From Rhizobium sp. SL86 (GTDB lineage Bacteria; Pseudomonadota; Alphaproteobacteria; Rhizobiales; Rhizobiaceae), in assembly GCF_026672545.1 (NCBI RefSeq), contig NZ_JAPPRJ010000001.1, forward strand, positions 1,416,001 to 1,480,000: DNA of 64,000 nt, given 5' to 3'. The position numbers and the translations under genes were made by a program. Of this stretch, positions 18,831 to 28,876 are shown in pieces. Within the stretch, counting starts at the first letter, position 1, and the number at the start of each line of letters is the position of its first letter. The notes beneath the pieces were generated by a model. The model was not told where the DNA came from and searched no databases. It saw only the letters and a list, made by a program, of their open reading frames with translations.

Positions 18831-19244
18831 ATGAGCAAAGCTACATCCTCTGCGCCGTCGCAGCGCATGCTGCGTGTTGGCGAACAGGTTCGCGCCGCAA
18901 TCACCCAGGTGCTCCAGCGCGGCGAAGTGCGCGACGACCTGATCGAGAAGACCGTCATCTCCGTCTCCGAAGTGCGCATGTCGCCGGATCTGAAGATCGC
19001 GACCGCCTATGTGACGCCGCTCGGTGTGTCGGACCATGCCAAGGTGATCGAAGCGCTGAACCGCAACGCAAAGTTCATCCGTGGCCGGCTGGGCGGCCAG
19101 CTGCGCCAGATGAAATACATGCCGGAAGTGCGTTTCCGCGACGATACCAGCTTCGACAATTACAAGAAGATCGACGAGCTGCTGCGTTCCCCCGAAGTGC
19201 AGCGCGATCTTGCCGGCGAGACCGGTTCAGACGAACAAGACTGA
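18831..19244 (+). CDS. rbfA: 30S ribosome-binding factor A
   Basis: A 137-residue KH-type protein ([24 protein letters not shown], then [13 protein letters not shown] and [20 protein letters not shown]). RbfA binds the 30S subunit and is needed for 16S rRNA 5'-end maturation and cold adaptation. The start at ATG 18831 follows GAAGGAAAG at a good distance and gives the usual N-terminus. It is 24 bases upstream of truB and they form an operon, the standard order in alphaproteobacteria. Confidence 0.95.
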   Translation: MSKATSSAPSQRMLRVGEQVRAAITQVLQRGEVRDDLIEKTVISVSEVRMSPDLKIATAYVTPLGVSDHAKVIEALNRNAKFIRGRLGGQLRQMKYMPEVRFRDDTSFDNYKKIDELLRSPEVQRDLAGETGSDEQD

Positions 19245-19268
19245 CAAGACTGACAAGACAAGAGTAAC

Positions 19269-20198
19269 ATGTCCAAACCCCGCAAACCCAAGGGCCGGCC
19301 GGTTTCCGGCTGGCTGATCCTCGACAAGCCGGTCGATTTCGGCTCCACCGAAGCCGTCGGCAAGATCAAGTGGCTGTTCAACGCCCAGAAGGCGGGGCAC
19401 GCCGGCACGCTCGATCCGCTGGCCTCCGGCATGTTGCCGATCGCGCTCGGTGATGCCACAAAGACCGTGCCTTACGTGATGGACGGCCGCAAGATCTACG
19501 AATTCACCGTGACCTGGGGCGAAGAACGTTCGACGGACGATCTGGAAGGCGAGGTGACGGAAACCTCGACGAACCGTCCGGGCGAAGACGACATCCGCGC
19601 GCTGCTGCCGCGTTACACCGGCATTATCAGCCAGATTCCGCCGCAGTTTTCCGCCATCAAGATCGGCGGCGAACGCGCCTATGATCTCGCCCGTGACGGC
19701 GAGACGGTGGAGATCCCGTCGCGCGAGGTGGAAATCCATCGGCTGACGCTGCTGAAGGTCGAGACCGACCGGGCCTTCTTTGAAGTCGAATGCGGCAAGG
19801 GCACCTATGTGCGTTCGCTGGCGCGTGATTTCGGCCGCGAACTCGGCTGTTTTGGCCATATCTCGGGCCTTCGCCGCACCTTCGTCGCCCCCTTCGCCGA
19901 AGAGACGATGGTGCCGCTGGCGGATCTGGTGGCGCTCGAAGAGATCGAAGACCGCGACGAGCGGCTGGCGGCACTCGATGCTTTCCTCGTCGATACCAGC
20001 GAGGCGCTGTCGGCCCTGCCGCAGATCCGCATCACCGGTGATCAGGCCCATCGCCTGCGCATGGGCAATCCGATCATCCTGCGCGGCCGCGATGCGCCCG
20101 TGGCAGAACCGGAGGCCGTGGCGCTCGCCGACGGCAAACTCGTCGCGATCGGCGAGATCGGCGAGGGCGAATTCCGCCCGAAGCGGGTTTTCGTCTGA
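19269..20198 (+). CDS. truB: tRNA pseudouridine-55 synthase TruB
   Basis: 309 residues with the catalytic aspartate in [18 protein letters not shown], the [12 protein letters not shown] and [12 protein letters not shown] motifs of the TruB fold, and a C-terminal PUA-like region. It converts U55 in the T-loop of tRNAs to pseudouridine. It starts 24 bases after rbfA and is followed by rpsO, as is usual. No anomaly seen. Confidence 0.96.
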   Translation: MSKPRKPKGRPVSGWLILDKPVDFGSTEAVGKIKWLFNAQKAGHAGTLDPLASGMLPIALGDATKTVPYVMDGRKIYEFTVTWGEERSTDDLEGEVTETSTNRPGEDDIRALLPRYTGIISQIPPQFSAIKIGGERAYDLARDGETVEIPSREVEIHRLTLLKVETDRAFFEVECGKGTYVRSLARDFGRELGCFGHISGLRRTFVAPFAEETMVPLADLVALEEIEDRDERLAALDAFLVDTSEALSALPQIRITGDQAHRLRMGNPIILRGRDAPVAEPEAVALADGKLVAIGEIGEGEFRPKRVFV

Positions 20199-20364
20199 GA
20201 CACCGCGGCAGAACATTCCGCTTTCCATTACTGGCCGGATGCGTTATACGCACCGCCAGCTAGGCGGCCTGCAATGCGGGCCGCTCCTGGCTTTCATGGC
20301 CGAAGCTGGACGACATCCCGGCTTGTGGCGTCCCTCAATTCCTCACATCAGAAAGGATTGTCCG
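20199..20364 (+). promoter_or_regulatory. Structured leader of rpsO
   Basis: The 166 bases between truB and rpsO are rich in short complementary stretches (GGCGGCCTGCAATGCGGGCCGC, read as arms GGCGGCC and GGGCCGC, and the CTGGCTTTCATGGCC region) and end with the ribosome site GAAAGGA before the ATG. S15 represses its own translation through a folded leader in several bacteria, and a similar role here is inference. A promoter within this gap is likely but not pinned down. Confidence 0.45.
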
Positions 20365-20634
20365 ATGTCGATCACTGCAGAGCGTAAGGCTGCCCTCATC
20401 AAGGAATACGCAACCGTCGAAGGCGACACCGGTTCGCCGGAAGTCCAGGTTGCTGTCCTGACCGAGCGGATCAACAACCTCACCGAACACTTCAAGGGCC
20501 ACAAGAAGGACAACCACTCGCGTCGTGGTCTCCTCAAGATGGTTTCGAGCCGCCGTTCGCTTCTCGATTACCTGAAGAAGAAGGACGAAGCTCGCTACAC
20601 GAAGCTCATCGCGAGCCTCGGTATCCGTCGCTAA
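20365..20634 (+). CDS. rpsO: 30S ribosomal protein S15
   Basis: An 89-residue S15 protein ([48 protein letters not shown]). S15 binds the central domain of 16S rRNA early in 30S assembly. The start at ATG 20365 gives the exact family length and is preceded by GAAAGGA. The order truB-rpsO-pnp is conserved. Confidence 0.97.
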   Translation: MSITAERKAALIKEYATVEGDTGSPEVQVAVLTERINNLTEHFKGHKKDNHSRRGLLKMVSSRRSLLDYLKKKDEARYTKLIASLGIRR

Positions 20635-20998
20635 GACAAACGATCCGGCGGGCGATCAGTCGATTGTCCGCCGGTTGTCCATCCGGGCGAGACAGTCCGG
20701 ACCACATGCTGCCCGAGACGGGCGAATTTTCCTGGCGGGCCCGGATGGGCCGGACCTGCCAAACGTAACCGATGACCTGTCATGGGGCAGGATTGCCGGA
20801 TGCTTTCGCCGCAGTGACGATGCGGCGCGCGATGATCAGGATAGTTTCCTCCGGTCATCCTTTTGCGTGTTCGAACAGGCGTTCGGACCGATGAAAGCCT
20901 CCCGTTGTCTTGCCCGTGATCGTGTCACCACAAGCGCAGGCCAGAGCCCGCATCTTCTCCGGAAGAGGCGTCGCCGCCGCGCAAGAAGGACTTGAATC
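20635..20998 (+). other. rpsO-pnp intergenic region
   Basis: About 360 bases with no supported gene. A stem CCGGCGG / CCGCCGG at about 20646-20677 follows rpsO and may terminate or be an RNase III-type processing site. A second stem (GGGCCC/GGGCC) lies near 20740. The pnp mRNA leader is known to be autoregulated in enteric bacteria through such hairpins, so the same here is possible but unproven. Confidence 0.4.
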
Positions 20999-23131
20999 AT
21001 GTTCAATACGCATTCCGTCGAAATCGAATGGGCAGGCCGCCCGCTGAAGCTGGAAACGGGCAAGGTTGCCCGCCAGGCTGACGGCGCCGTCATCGCCACC
21101 TATGGCGAGACTGTTGTTCTGGCCACCGTCGTTTCCGCCAAGGAGCCGAAGCCGGGCCAGGATTTCTTCCCGCTCACCGTCAACTACCAGGAAAAGACCT
21201 ACGCCGCCGGCAAGATTCCGGGTGGCTATTTCAAGCGCGAAGGCCGTCCGTCGGAAAACGAAACGCTCGTTTCCCGCCTGATCGACCGCCCGATCCGCCC
21301 GCTCTTCCCGGAAGGCTACAAGAACGACACGCAGGTTGTCGTCACCGTTATCCAGCATGACCTGGAAAACAACCCGGACGTCCTGTCGATGGTCGCAACC
21401 TCGGCAGCTCTCACGCTCTCCGGCGTTCCCTTCATGGGCCCGGTCGGCGGTGCGCGCGTTGGTTACATCAACGGCGAATATGTTCTGAACCCGCATCTCG
21501 ACGAGATGGACGAGTCGAGCCTCGACCTCGTTGTTGCCGGCACCCAGGACGCCGTCCTGATGGTTGAATCGGAAGCCAAGGAACTGAACGAAGACGTCAT
21601 GCTCGGCGCCGTCATGTTCGGCCACAAGGGTTTCCAGCCGGTCATCGACGCGATCATCAAGCTCGCCGAAGTGGCTGCCAAGGAACCGCGCGAATTCGAG
21701 CCGGAAGATCATTCCGAACTCGAAGCCGAAATGCTGAAGCTTGCCGAAGCCGAACTGCGCGACGCCTACAAGATCACCCAGAAGGCTGATCGTTACGCTG
21801 CCGTCGATGCCGTCAAGGCCAAGGTGAAGGCTCACTTCCTGCCGGCCGATGGCGAAGCCAAGTACACGGCGGAAGTCGTTGGCGCCGTCTTCAAGCACCT
21901 GCAGGCGAAGATCGTTCGCTGGAACATCCTCGACACGAAGAGCCGCATCGACGGTCGCGATCTGGAAACCGTTCGCCCGATCGTGTCTGAAGTCGGCATC
22001 CTGCCGCGCACGCACGGTTCGGCCCTCTTCACCCGCGGTGAAACCCAGGCGCTCGTTGTTGCGACGCTCGGCACCGGCGAAGACGAACAGTATGTCGACA
22101 GCCTGACGGGCATGTACAAGGAGCAGTTCATGCTCCACTACAACTTCCCGCCCTATTCCGTCGGTGAAACCGGTCGTATGGGCTCCCCGGGCCGCCGCGA
22201 AATCGGTCATGGCAAGCTTGCATGGCGCGCCATTCACCCGATGCTGCCGACGCCTGAACAGTTCCCCTACACGCTGCGCGTCGTCTCGGAAATCACCGAG
22301 TCGAACGGCTCGTCTTCGATGGCGACCGTCTGCGGCACCTCGCTTGCTCTTATGGACGCCGGCGTTCCGCTGGCAAAGCCGGTTGCCGGTATCGCCATGG
22401 GCCTGATCCTGGAAGGCGATCGCTTCGCGGTTCTCTCCGACATTCTCGGTGACGAAGACCACCTCGGCGACATGGACTTCAAGGTTGCCGGCACGGAAGC
22501 CGGTATCACCTCGCTGCAGATGGACATCAAGATCGCCGGTATCACCGAAGAGATCATGAAGGTCGCGCTCAGCCAGGCCAAGGGCGGCCGCAACCACATC
22601 CTCGGCGAAATGGCCAAGGCCATCACCGAGAGCCGTGGCCAGCTCGGCGAATTTGCACCGCGCATCGAAGTGATGAACATCCCGGTCGACAAGATCCGTG
22701 AAGTCATCGGTTCGGGCGGCAAGGTCATCCGCGAAATCGTCGAGAAGACCGGCGCCAAGATCAACATCGAAGACGACGGCACCGTGAAGATCGCCTCTGC
22801 CTCCGGCAAGGAAATCGAAGCGGCCCGCAAGTGGATCCACTCGATCGTGGCCGAGCCGGAAGTCGGCGCCATCTACGAAGGCACGGTCGTCAAGACCGCC
22901 GACTTCGGCGCCTTCGTCAACTTCTTCGGCGCCCGCGACGGCCTCGTGCACATCTCGCAGCTCGCTTCCGAGCGTGTTGCGAAGACCTCCGACGTCGTCA
23001 AGGAAGGCGACAAGGTCTGGGTCAAGCTGATGGGCTTCGATGAGCGCGGCAAGGTTCGCCTGTCGATGAAGGTCGTTGACCAGGCCACCGGCCAGGAAAT
23101 CAAGAAGGCTGAAGGCGAAGCCGCCGAATAA
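20999..23131 (+). CDS. pnp: Polyribonucleotide nucleotidyltransferase (PNPase)
   Basis: 710 residues in the standard order: first RNase PH domain, the helical linker, second RNase PH domain ([15 protein letters not shown]), a KH domain ([20 protein letters not shown]) near residues 565-620, and an S1 domain ([18 protein letters not shown]). It degrades RNA from the 3' end using phosphate and is part of the degradosome. Start ATG 20999 follows AAGAAGGA. Codon use is strongly biased, as expected for a highly expressed gene. Confidence 0.97.
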   Translation: MFNTHSVEIEWAGRPLKLETGKVARQADGAVIATYGETVVLATVVSAKEPKPGQDFFPLTVNYQEKTYAAGKIPGGYFKREGRPSENETLVSRLIDRPIRPLFPEGYKNDTQVVVTVIQHDLENNPDVLSMVATSAALTLSGVPFMGPVGGARVGYINGEYVLNPHLDEMDESSLDLVVAGTQDAVLMVESEAKELNEDVMLGAVMFGHKGFQPVIDAIIKLAEVAAKEPREFEPEDHSELEAEMLKLAEAELRDAYKITQKADRYAAVDAVKAKVKAHFLPADGEAKYTAEVVGAVFKHLQAKIVRWNILDTKSRIDGRDLETVRPIVSEVGILPRTHGSALFTRGETQALVVATLGTGEDEQYVDSLTGMYKEQFMLHYNFPPYSVGETGRMGSPGRREIGHGKLAWRAIHPMLPTPEQFPYTLRVVSEITESNGSSSMATVCGTSLALMDAGVPLAKPVAGIAMGLILEGDRFAVLSDILGDEDHLGDMDFKVAGTEAGITSLQMDIKIAGITEEIMKVALSQAKGGRNHILGEMAKAITESRGQLGEFAPRIEVMNIPVDKIREVIGSGGKVIREIVEKTGAKINIEDDGTVKIASASGKEIEAARKWIHSIVAEPEVGAIYEGTVVKTADFGAFVNFFGARDGLVHISQLASERVAKTSDVVKEGDKVWVKLMGFDERGKVRLSMKVVDQATGQEIKKAEGEAAE

Positions 23132-23209
23132 GCTTTCGACGCTTTCCATGTTCCTGGGGCGCGGGAGGTTTCCGCGCCCTTTTTGCTATTGAAGATCCGG
23201 AAGACCACC

Positions 23210-24226
23210 ATGATCCGCGATGCCGTAAAAACCCTGTTCCACCCCTTTGCCATCGGAACACTTCCCGTGCCGGGCGAAGGAGAGCGTATTCTGTTCCTGG
23301 CGGCCGAAGCCGGCCCGCGCCTGCCGGACGGCTTTGCCGCCGAGATCGTCAACGTACAGCCGCTACGCCCGCTGTTTCGGCCGCTCAGCGTCAATGGCGC
23401 GCATGTGGTGCCCGAGGTGGAAGGTGAGGCCTATGACGGCGCGCTGATCCTCTGTGGCAAGCACAAGGGTGAAAACGAGGCGAATGTCGCCGAGGCACTG
23501 TCGCGCGTGCGCGAAGGCGGCCTGATCGTGCTGGCGGGTTCGAAGGAAGACGGCGTGCAGCCGCTGCGCAAGCAGATCGCCAATCTCGGTTTTGCCATCG
23601 AGCATATGCCGAAATATCACGGCGTGGTCGCGTGGTTCGCTCGCCCCGCGGATGTTTCGGCAGCCGTCGCAAAGTTCTCCAAACAGCCGCAACTGATCGA
23701 GAACCGCTTTGAGACCGTGCCAGGCACCTTCTCGCATGACCGGATCGACGCAGGCTCGGAGCTGCTCGCCAGCCGCCTGCCGCGGGATTTTGACGGCAAT
23801 GCCGCCGATCTCGGCGCCGGCTGGGGTTATCTCTCCGTCATGCTGGCGGAAGCGTCACCGCGCACCAACCGTATCGATCTGTTCGAGGCCGATCACCGGG
23901 CGCTGGAATTCGCCAGGAAGAATCTTGCGGCCAATTGCCCGGACCTTCCGGCCCGCTTCTTCTGGCAGGATCTCGTCTCCGAGCCGGTTAAGGAGAAATA
24001 CGATCTCGTCATCATGAATCCGCCCTTCCATGAGGGCCATGCGGCCGACCCGGCGATCGGGCAGGCTTTCATCAAGGCCGCCGCCTCTGCGCTGCGCATC
24101 GGTGGTCAACTGCTGATGGTCGCCAATCGCGGCCTTCCCTATGAGCCGGTCCTGGCTTCCGAGTTCAAGGACAGCGGCGAAGTGTGCCGCAATGCCCGCT
24201 TTAAGGTGCTGCAGGCCCGCAAGTAA
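23210..24226 (+). CDS. rsmC: Class I SAM-dependent methyltransferase, RsmC-like
   Basis: 338 residues from ATG 23210 (MIRDAVKTLFHPFAIG); an earlier in-frame start adds nine residues. There are two methyltransferase-like halves, as in RsmC. The active C-terminal half has LGAGWGYLSVML for cofactor binding and the NPPFHEG motif typical of enzymes that methylate guanine N2 in rRNA. The likely product methylates G1207 (E. coli numbering) of 16S rRNA. It lies 79 bases after pnp and ends before a strong terminator. Confidence 0.8.
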   Translation: MIRDAVKTLFHPFAIGTLPVPGEGERILFLAAEAGPRLPDGFAAEIVNVQPLRPLFRPLSVNGAHVVPEVEGEAYDGALILCGKHKGENEANVAEALSRVREGGLIVLAGSKEDGVQPLRKQIANLGFAIEHMPKYHGVVAWFARPADVSAAVAKFSKQPQLIENRFETVPGTFSHDRIDAGSELLASRLPRDFDGNAADLGAGWGYLSVMLAEASPRTNRIDLFEADHRALEFARKNLAANCPDLPARFFWQDLVSEPVKEKYDLVIMNPPFHEGHAADPAIGQAFIKAAASALRIGGQLLMVANRGLPYEPVLASEFKDSGEVCRNARFKVLQARK

Positions 24227-24261
24227 TCAACACCCGTCAAACCGGGTGGCAGAAACGCAAG

Positions 24262-24301
24262 AGGCCCCGGATGCGACGCGCATCCGGGGCCTCTTTCTTT
24301 T
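24262..24301. terminator. Bidirectional terminator between rsmC-like gene and fabI
   Basis: GAGGCCCCGGATGCG pairs with CGCATCCGGGGCCTC (15 bases each) around a tiny loop, followed by TTTCTTTT on the plus strand and preceded by an A-rich stretch that serves the minus strand. It separates the convergent methyltransferase and fabI transcripts. Confidence 0.9.
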
Positions 24302-24319
24302 CAAGAGAGCGATGCCGGT

Positions 24320-25126
24320 TTATTCGGCGTCGGCGTTGCGCAGACGCTCCAGCGTCGGCAGCGAGGTGATGTTGTAGCCAGCGTCCACGTAATGGATTTC
24401 GCCGGTGACGCCGCGCGACAGGTCCGACAGGAGGTAGAGCGCGGAACCGCCGATATCCTCGATCGTTGCGGTGCGGCGCAGCGGCGAGTTCTTCTGGTTC
24501 CAGGAGTAGATGGCGCGGGCATCCGAAATGCCGGCGCCGGCGAGTGTGCGAACCGGACCGGCGGAGATCGCGTTGACGCGAATGCCCTTCGGACCGTAAT
24601 CGGCAGCAAGATAGCGGACGGAGGATTCGAGTGCCGCCTTGGCGACGCCCATGACATTGTAGTTGGGGATTACCCGCATGGAGCCGCCATAGGTCAGCGT
24701 CAGCATGGCGCCTTCATCGACCATCAGTTCGGCGGCACGCTTGGCGATCTCGGTGAACGAGAAGCATGAGATCACCATGGTGCGGCTGAAGTTTTCCCGC
24801 GTGGTGTCCGAATAGAGGCCCTTCAGCTCGTTCTTGTCGGAAAAACCGATGGCATGCACGACGAAATCGAGCTTGCCCCAGCGTTCCTTGATCGCGTCGA
24901 AGGTCGCATCGACCGAGGCGAGATCTTCCACGTCGCATGGCAGGACGAAATCGGACCCGACCTCCGCCGCCAGCGGCTTCACACGCCGTCCCAGCGCCTC
25001 ACCCTGGAAGGTGAAGGCGAGTTCGGCACCCTGGGCGGCGAGCGCCTTGGAGATGCCCCAGGCGATCGAATGATTGTTGGCGACGCCCATGATGAGGCCG
25101 CGCTTACCCTGCATGATACCGCTCAT
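24320..25126 (-). CDS. fabI: Enoyl-ACP reductase FabI
   Basis: 268 residues from ATG 25126 (MSGIMQGKRGLIMGVANNHS), the normal N-terminus of FabI. It is an atypical short-chain dehydrogenase with the Y-x6-K catalytic pair in PNYNVMGVAKAALE and a YGGS segment. It carries out the last reduction of each fatty-acid elongation cycle with NADH. It is third in the operon fabA-fabB-fabI on the minus strand, four bases after fabB. Confidence 0.96.
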   Translation of the reverse strand: MSGIMQGKRGLIMGVANNHSIAWGISKALAAQGAELAFTFQGEALGRRVKPLAAEVGSDFVLPCDVEDLASVDATFDAIKERWGKLDFVVHAIGFSDKNELKGLYSDTTRENFSRTMVISCFSFTEIAKRAAELMVDEGAMLTLTYGGSMRVIPNYNVMGVAKAALESSVRYLAADYGPKGIRVNAISAGPVRTLAGAGISDARAIYSWNQKNSPLRRTATIEDIGGSALYLLSDLSRGVTGEIHYVDAGYNITSLPTLERLRNADAE

Positions 25127-25130
25127 GGGT

Positions 25131-26354
25131 TTACCCGTTGTAACGCTGGAAGACGAGCGTGGCGTTGGTGCCACCGAAGCCGAAGGAGTTGGAGAGGGCA
25201 ATGTCGATCTTGGCATTGTCGATGCGCTCACGCACGATCGGCACGCCGTCGAATTCCGGATCGAGTTCCTGAATATGAGCGCTTTCGCCAATGAAGCCCG
25301 CCTGCATCATCAGGAGCGAATAGATCGATTCCTGAACGCCGGCTGCGCCGAGCGAATGGCCGGTCAGCGACTTGGTCGACTGGATGTGAGGCATCTTGTC
25401 GCCAAACACTTCGCGGATGGCGCCGATTTCCTTCGAATCACCCACCGGCGTCGAAGTGCCGTGGGTGTTGATGTAATCGACAGAGCCTTCAACGGTCGCC
25501 AATGCCTGCCGCATGCAGCGGATGGCACCCTCGCCCGACGGGGCGACCATGTCGTAACCGTCCGAGGTTGCGCCGTAACCGACCACTTCGGCATAAATCT
25601 TGGCGCCGCGGGCCTTCGCATGCTCCAGTTCTTCCAGAACCAGAACGCCCGCACCGCCGGCAATCACGAAGCCGTCACGGTTGACGTCGTAGGCGCGGGA
25701 CGCCGTTGCCGCCTGATCGTTGTACTTGGACGACATGGCGCCCATGGCGTCGAAGAGGTTCGACATCGTCCAGTCGAGGTCCTCATGGCCGCCGGCAAAC
25801 ATCATGTCCTGCTTGCCCCACTGGATCATCTCGACCGCATTGCCGATGCAGTGTGCCGAGGTCGAGCAGGCCGACGAGATCGAGTAGTTGACGCCGTGGA
25901 TCTTGAACCAGGTGGCAAGCGTGGCAGACGCCGTCGAAGACATCGCCTTCGGCACGGCGAACGGGCCGATGCGCTTCGGGCTGTTGTTCTTGATGGTGAT
26001 ATCGGCCGCTTCGATCAGGGTGCGGGTAGAGGGACCGCCCGAACCCATGATGATGCCGACGCGTTCGTTTTCGGCGTAATCCTTGTCCTCAAGGCCTGCG
26101 TCGGCAATCGCCTGCTTCATCGCCACGTGGTTCCAGGCGCCGCCCTGAGACAGGAAGCGCATGGCGCGACGATCAACGAGATCCGCAGTGTCGATGTTCG
26201 GACGACCCCAGACCTGGCACTTGAAGCCATGTTCGGCGAAGTCGCTGGAGAAGGAAATGCCGGACTTGGCATCGCGCAGAGAGGCGGTGACTTCCGCGGC
26301 ATTGTTGCCGATCGAGGACACCACACCGAGGCCGGTGACAACTACCCGTCGCAT
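25131..26354 (-). CDS. fabB: Beta-ketoacyl-ACP synthase I FabB
   Basis: 407 residues. The active-site cysteine is in [12 protein letters not shown], and the two catalytic histidines are in [11 protein letters not shown] and GHSLGAAG. The nucleophile motif and the partner fabA identify it as the KAS I that extends unsaturated intermediates. It lies 54 bases downstream of fabA and four bases before fabI on the same transcript. Confidence 0.96.
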   Translation of the reverse strand: MRRVVVTGLGVVSSIGNNAAEVTASLRDAKSGISFSSDFAEHGFKCQVWGRPNIDTADLVDRRAMRFLSQGGAWNHVAMKQAIADAGLEDKDYAENERVGIIMGSGGPSTRTLIEAADITIKNNSPKRIGPFAVPKAMSSTASATLATWFKIHGVNYSISSACSTSAHCIGNAVEMIQWGKQDMMFAGGHEDLDWTMSNLFDAMGAMSSKYNDQAATASRAYDVNRDGFVIAGGAGVLVLEELEHAKARGAKIYAEVVGYGATSDGYDMVAPSGEGAIRCMRQALATVEGSVDYINTHGTSTPVGDSKEIGAIREVFGDKMPHIQSTKSLTGHSLGAAGVQESIYSLLMMQAGFIGESAHIQELDPEFDGVPIVRERIDNAKIDIALSNSFGFGGTNATLVFQRYNG

Positions 26355-26408
26355 CTGATCTAACCCTTGTTTGTTTCCTGACGCACCCGAACCGCGTGTC
26401 CGGGCGTC

Positions 26409-26918
26409 TTATTTGTCCTTGGACAATCCGACGCGCAGGTCGGATGCCTGATATATGGTTTCGCCGTCCGCCTTCAGCCAGCCATCAGCCGTACCGAGAA
26501 CCAGACGACCGCGCATGACGCGCTTGAAGTCGATCCCGTATTCGAGAAGCTTGGTTTGCGGGCGGACCATGCCCTTGAACTTCACCTCGCCGGTGGACAG
26601 TGCCATTCCGCGACCGGGCTCACCCAGCCAGCCCAGGAAGAAACCCGTCAGCTGCCACATGCCGTCAAGGCCGAGGCAGCCGGGCATGATGGGGTTGCCT
26701 TCGAAATGGCAGGGAAAATACCAGTCGTCGGGCCGCACATCATATTCCGCCCTCAGATAGCCCTTGTCGAAGGCACCGCCGGTTTCCGAGATCTCGGTGA
26801 TCCGGTGGACCATCAGCATGGGCGGCAGAGGCAGTTGCGCATTGCCTGGTCCGAAGAGTTCGCCATGTGCACAGGCAATAAGCTCTTCATAAGTGAAACT
26901 GGATTTTCTGCTGTCCAT
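26409..26918 (-). CDS. fabA: 3-hydroxydecanoyl-ACP dehydratase/isomerase FabA
   Basis: 169 residues, the usual FabA length. The catalytic histidine is in [17 protein letters not shown], which also carries the catalytic aspartate. It dehydrates 3-hydroxyacyl-ACP and isomerises the C10 trans-2 to the cis-3 product, so it commits carbon to unsaturated fatty acids. It is the first gene of the fabA-fabB-fabI operon and is divergent from irr across a 284-base gap that must hold both promoters. Confidence 0.97.
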   Translation of the reverse strand: MDSRKSSFTYEELIACAHGELFGPGNAQLPLPPMLMVHRITEISETGGAFDKGYLRAEYDVRPDDWYFPCHFEGNPIMPGCLGLDGMWQLTGFFLGWLGEPGRGMALSTGEVKFKGMVRPQTKLLEYGIDFKRVMRGRLVLGTADGWLKADGETIYQASDLRVGLSKDK

Positions 26919-27202
26919 GAGGTCTCTGTGTCCCCCTCGTCGTCGGTTCCTGCGTCTTTAAAGCAAGACCGTTGTAAATTGAAGCGCAAGGCACCGACAG
27001 CCAGACTTAATGGTTGCCGTTTCCGTAGTGAGATAGGTCCGCATATAGGAACCCGACCCGCCAAACTAGGGGACTCACGCTCAATTTTTTGCATTTCGCC
27101 CAACGGAAAACCAGAAGCTTTGAGGAAGCTATTGAAAGAAGCGGCGCCAAAAGTTATATCGAAAAATCGAGAAATACTGGGTTGACGGAGCTTGAGCCGC
27201 CT

Positions 27203-27619
27203 ATGGCCGACGCCAGCATGGATGTGGAAACCAGATTGCGCCACTTCGGCTTGCGCCCGACGCGCCAGCGCGTGGCTCTGGCCGACCTTCTGTTCGCCAA
27301 GGGCGACCGCCATCTGACGGTGGAGGAACTGCACGAGGAAGCCACGACCGCCGGCGTGCCGGTGTCGCTCGCCACCGTCTACAACACCCTGCACCAGTTC
27401 ACAGAAGCCGGGCTGATTCGCGTTCTCGCGGTCGAAAGCGCCAAGACCTATTTTGATACAAACGTTTCGGATCATCACCACTTTTTCGTTGAAGGCCGCA
27501 ACGAGGTTCTCGACATTCCGGTCAGCAATCTGCAGATCGACAATCTTCCGGATCCGCCCGCGGGCATGGAAATCGCCCATGTGGATGTGATCATCCGCCT
27601 GCGCGAAAAGAAATCCTGA
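27203..27619 (+). CDS. irr: Iron response regulator Irr (Fur family)
   Basis: 138 residues from ATG 27203 (MADASMDVETRLRHFGLRPT). The Fur-type winged helix (RPTRQRVALADLLF, VSLATVYNTLHQF) is followed by the dimerisation domain with the histidine cluster SDHHHFFVE, characteristic of Irr. In alphaproteobacteria Irr senses heme availability and represses or activates iron and heme genes; the heme-regulatory GCPWHD motif of Bradyrhizobium is absent, as in other Rhizobiaceae. It is divergent from fabA. In-frame starts further upstream (from 27089) are possible but not supported. Confidence 0.92.
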   Translation: MADASMDVETRLRHFGLRPTRQRVALADLLFAKGDRHLTVEELHEEATTAGVPVSLATVYNTLHQFTEAGLIRVLAVESAKTYFDTNVSDHHHFFVEGRNEVLDIPVSNLQIDNLPDPPAGMEIAHVDVIIRLREKKS

Positions 27620-27622
27620 TCC

Positions 27623-28279
27623 CTATTTCCTCTTCTTTTTCATCGCTTCGTCTGCGGGCCGGCCGGGACGTGGGCGATAACGCGGCAATGTCCAGCCGTG
27701 ATGAATGGCGCCGCCGCGCAGGGCAAAGGCCGTGAAAATGCCGGCGGCCGAACTGTAAGGCAATGGAAGCCCCAGGAGCGCCGTGGCCGTAAAGGCGGCT
27801 GCACCGGCAAGCGCCGCCGTCACATAGATCTCCGGGCGCAGCAGGATCGACGGCTCATTGGCGATGAGATCGCGCAAGATACCACCGAAGGTCGCGGTCA
27901 TGGTGCCGGTGACGATCGCAATCGTCGGCGAACCGGTGATGGCAAGCCCCTTGGCCGCACCCATGACACTGTAGGCGGCAAGCCCGACCGCATCGAGCCA
28001 GATCAGCAGGCGATAACGCCATTCGACCCGATGTGCCGTGAGAAACAGGAAGATGCCGACGCCGCCGCAGATCACCAGATAGGTCGGATCCTTGACCCAG
28101 AACACCGGCGCCTGACCCAGCACGAGATCGCGTAGCGTGCCGCCACCGACCCCGGTGACGGCGGCGAAGAACAGGAAACCGATGAGATCCAGCTGCTTGC
28201 GCGAGGCGGCCAGCGCACCCGTTGCCGCAAACAGCGCGACACCCGCATAGTCCAGAAGGGTCAGAAGGGACACGGCCAT
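27623..28279 (-). CDS. TRIC-type cation channel family membrane protein (YadS-like)
   Basis: 218 residues from ATG 28279 (MAVSLLTLLDYAGVALFAATG) with two repeated three-helix units, each carrying a glycine-rich GGGTLRD or FGGILRD motif: TGVGGGTLRDLVLGQ near residue 42 and ATFGGILRDLIANEP near 130. This duplicated motif defines the UPF0126/TRIC family of trimeric cation channels. It ends three bases from the irr stop, in convergent orientation. Longer upstream starts overlap the next gene and are rejected. Confidence 0.88.
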   Translation of the reverse strand: MAVSLLTLLDYAGVALFAATGALAASRKQLDLIGFLFFAAVTGVGGGTLRDLVLGQAPVFWVKDPTYLVICGGVGIFLFLTAHRVEWRYRLLIWLDAVGLAAYSVMGAAKGLAITGSPTIAIVTGTMTATFGGILRDLIANEPSILLRPEIYVTAALAGAAAFTATALLGLPLPYSSAAGIFTAFALRGGAIHHGWTLPRYRPRPGRPADEAMKKKRK

Positions 28280-28393
28280 TGGGTTCTCCGGCACCAGCGT
28301 CGCGCAAGTGCATTTTCTTAAATAATAATCGCCTAAGCTCCCGGCGGCCATCGGATCGACGGCTTTGTCTACAGACGATTGAACAAAAGGAAG

Positions 28394-28873
28394 ATGCTTG
28401 TGCGGACTCTTGTCTTCGCGGTCGTTCAGCTGATTGCGCTCATACTCCTGCCGTCTCTCGCCGCCGCACAACAGCAGCTGCTCAGTGATCCGGAAATCTA
28501 CGAAAAGGACTTCTTCCGCAAGCAGTGTCAGAGCGTACAGTTCGGCGAGAAGTTCATCACCCGCCTCGACATCAACAATGACGGGATCATCGATGCGATT
28601 GCCAATCACGGCGATCTGAGCTGCAACGGCAAGCAGGGTGTTGGCTGCAATGACGAGGGCTGCCCCTATAATTTCTACCTGCAGGTCAAGGAGGGCGGTT
28701 ATTTCATGATCGCAACTGCCCAGATCTTCGGCTACGATTTCGTCAAGCGCTTCGGCAACATGGTGTTCGTCTTCAAGATGGCGCCGCATTATTGCGACCG
28801 CACCGACGACAAGCAGTGCCAGATGACGGTCCGGGTGCGCGGTGCGCGCATGGTCACCATCTCGAAGCAATAA
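28394..28873 (+). CDS. Predicted exported protein of unknown function
   Basis: 159 residues from ATG 28394 with an N-terminal signal peptide (MLVRTLVFAVVQLIALILLP...AAA, cleavage likely before QQQLL). The mature part has six cysteines in pairs (CQS, SCNGKQGVGCNDEGCP, YCD, QCQ) and a DINNDGIID segment that resembles an EF-hand-like calcium loop. I do not recognise a family function. It is divergent from the TRIC gene and convergent with the YdcF-like gene, three bases apart. A TTG start 15 bases upstream is also possible. Confidence 0.75.
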   Translation: MLVRTLVFAVVQLIALILLPSLAAAQQQLLSDPEIYEKDFFRKQCQSVQFGEKFITRLDINNDGIIDAIANHGDLSCNGKQGVGCNDEGCPYNFYLQVKEGGYFMIATAQIFGYDFVKRFGNMVFVFKMAPHYCDRTDDKQCQMTVRVRGARMVTISKQ

Positions 28874-28876
28874 TGC

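Noticed and set aside
17321..19267. 648-residue plus-strand frame opposite the DUF475 gene and over rbfA
   Set aside because: Antisense or out-of-frame with genes that have clear motifs.
20855..23149. Long minus-strand frame of 764 residues opposite pnp
   Set aside because: Antisense to a clear PNPase gene in GC-rich, codon-biased DNA; the product has no recognisable domain.
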